Notes under the pieces: model-generated
Databases searched by the model: none
Told to the model about the DNA's origin: nothing
Seen by the model: only the letters and a program-made list of their open reading frames with translations
Made by a program: the position numbers and the translations under genes
In this document: positions 63,016 through 64,000 of the stretch, in pieces
How positions within the stretch are numbered: the first letter of the stretch is position 1
Layout: each line of letters begins with the position of its first letter
Source of the DNA: JBKHBT01 sp046542255
GTDB taxonomy: Bacteria; UBP14; UBA6098; JBKHBT01
Length of the DNA: 64,000 nucleotides
Assembly (NCBI GenBank): GCA_046542255.1
Contig: JBKHBT010000008.1
Location: 1-64,000, forward strand
Direction of reading: 5' to 3'

Positions 63016-64000
63016 ATGAAACATTTTTTTATTACTTTATTTATAGTTATTATTGCTATATCTCTATTTGCACAGGATGATTTCGGTATTCCATCGATTT
63101 TGCCAAAAGAATTAACCTATGGATGCCATTCTGCACCACCAAGTGGCGACAATGTCCTTTTCAATGTCGATGTTATCGATACTGCAAATGATGCTGGTGA
63201 TGTTTTGCCAGTTACTTACTCAAAAATATTCATATCAACAAATAGCCAGACATCATGGACAAATTACGATATGTCTTTGGATGGCACTTTCGATTATGAA
63301 GATACTTATTTCTACAATTGGTCGCCCGCATCTGATTTTTACTATTATTATCAGTTCTCGACAGATAGTACTTTTTCTTCGCTGTCTCCTGAATACGCTG
63401 GAACAGGATTTCCAGCTGCGAATTATTGGGCAAATATCCATGATGATCCTGCTGGAGATGATGCTTCTATAACAGTGGAAGGAGATACTTACAACTGGAC
63501 AAATACCGATTTAAGAAATTTCAAAATGACTTATTCCGATACAAGGCTATATTTTGAAATGACAACGCAAGGTGGGCTCGATACTAATCATGAGTATTTT
63601 CTAAGAGAATGTGGAAGTTTGATAACCTGGGACCAAAATGTGAATTTCTATCACTTATATGCTTCGCCTATTATTAATCCAGAAGCACCATATCCAGATT
63701 CCATTTTCTATGCGGTGATTTATGGAGATATGGATGTTTCATTTCTCGGAGTTGGAATAACTATAACTCCTGGAGTTTATAAAATCGTAAAACCAGGGCC
63801 TGATGCTGGAATGTCTGAATATCTTGATGCATATACGAAAATCAGCAGTAGCACGACTTTTGACCATACAATTTCGGGCAATACTCTACAGATGTGGTTT
63901 GAGAAATCCATACTTACATCAGACCCAGATTTTGGCGATTTTCCTGATGACAATGGTTTTGTCACTGGTTGTGGTTTTGTTACCGCTGCTCTATGGCCTA
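63016..64000 (+). CDS. Secreted protein, N-terminal part (runs off the window)
   Basis: An open frame from ATG 63016 to the last base (328 codons), with GGGAG 5 bp upstream and a strong promoter. Signal peptide about 1-20 (MKHFFITLFIVIIAISLFAQ, core then FAQDDFG). The mature part opens with DFGIPSILPKELTYGCHSAPPSGD and is rich in Asp, Tyr, Ser and Thr, with a beta-sandwich look (TNSQTSWTNYDMSLDG; FYNWSPASDFYYYYQFSTD, each shown in part). It resembles secreted proteins of the same kind elsewhere in the window, so a C-terminal sorting domain is expected beyond the end. Function not recognised. Confidence 0.8.
   Translation, partial: MKHFFITLFIVIIAISLFAQDDFGIPSILPKELTYGCHSAPPSGDNVLFNVDVIDTANDAGDVLPVTYSKIFISTNSQTSWTNYDMSLDGTFDYEDTYFYNWSPASDFYYYYQFSTDSTFSSLSPEYAGTGFPAANYWANIHDDPAGDDASITVEGDTYNWTNTDLRNFKMTYSDTRLYFEMTTQGGLDTNHEYFLRECGSLITWDQNVNFYHLYASPIINPEAPYPDSIFYAVIYGDMDVSFLGVGITITPGVYKIVKPGPDAGMSEYLDAYTKISSSTTFDHTISGNTLQMWFEKSILTSDPDFGDFPDDNGFVTGCGFVTAALWP

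Overview
The window looks like a chromosomal segment of a low-GC Gram-negative bacterium, probably an uncultured lineage of the FCB (Fibrobacteres-Chlorobi-Bacteroidetes) group or a neighbouring candidate phylum. The reasons are four very large or mid-size secreted proteins ending in type IX secretion-like sorting domains (two of the PNPFTPNDD type, two of the YPNPFN type), lipoproteins with lipoboxes, a D15/BamA-like outer-membrane barrel and an RND pump. I cannot name the phylum from sequence alone. Ordinary stop codons are used, TTG starts are frequent, and no rRNA, tRNA, CRISPR array, prophage or insertion sequence was seen.

Layout. 1-465 is the 3' part of prmC. 564-12030 holds two paralogous giant secreted repeat proteins (2891 and 922 aa) with the same N-terminal domain and the same sorting domain. 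12031-12528 is a gene-free stretch with an unusual cluster of mini-hairpins. 12529-17647 is a DNA adenine methyltransferase tightly followed by a histidine kinase and an NtrC-type sigma-54 activator. 17859-33537 is a long co-directional envelope and growth cluster: two glycosyltransferases, accA, a Trm112-like protein, a PTS EIIA-like protein, mreC-mreD-mrdA-rodA, cdsA, ridA, and an O-antigen-ligase/TPR membrane protein. It ends with a 1544-aa fusion of Ser/Thr kinase, degenerate ATPase, TPR, GAF, sigma-54 AAA+ and Fis-type HTH.

Immediately after that fusion regulator lies a near-consensus -24/-12 (sigma-54) promoter that drives a 2727-aa secreted protein with about 17 cysteine-bearing Ig-like repeats. 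The regulator, the promoter and the giant surface protein together are the best candidate for a previously undescribed system here: a eukaryotic-type kinase acting as a one-component sigma-54 activator of a surface protein.

42223-64000 is more mixed: a membrane-anchored ankyrin protein, a secreted alpha/beta-hydrolase-like protein, an amber-interrupted lipoprotein, another lipoprotein, tgt, folP, a DUF255 thioredoxin-fold protein, a nucleotidyltransferase-like protein, a D15 barrel, an RND permease with a lipoprotein and a DUF2141 protein, an HTH-GlmL/MutL fusion (second most interesting locus), a PAS-only protein, and the 5' part of another secreted protein running off the end.

All assignments rest on reading motifs and domain patterns by eye; no database search was run.
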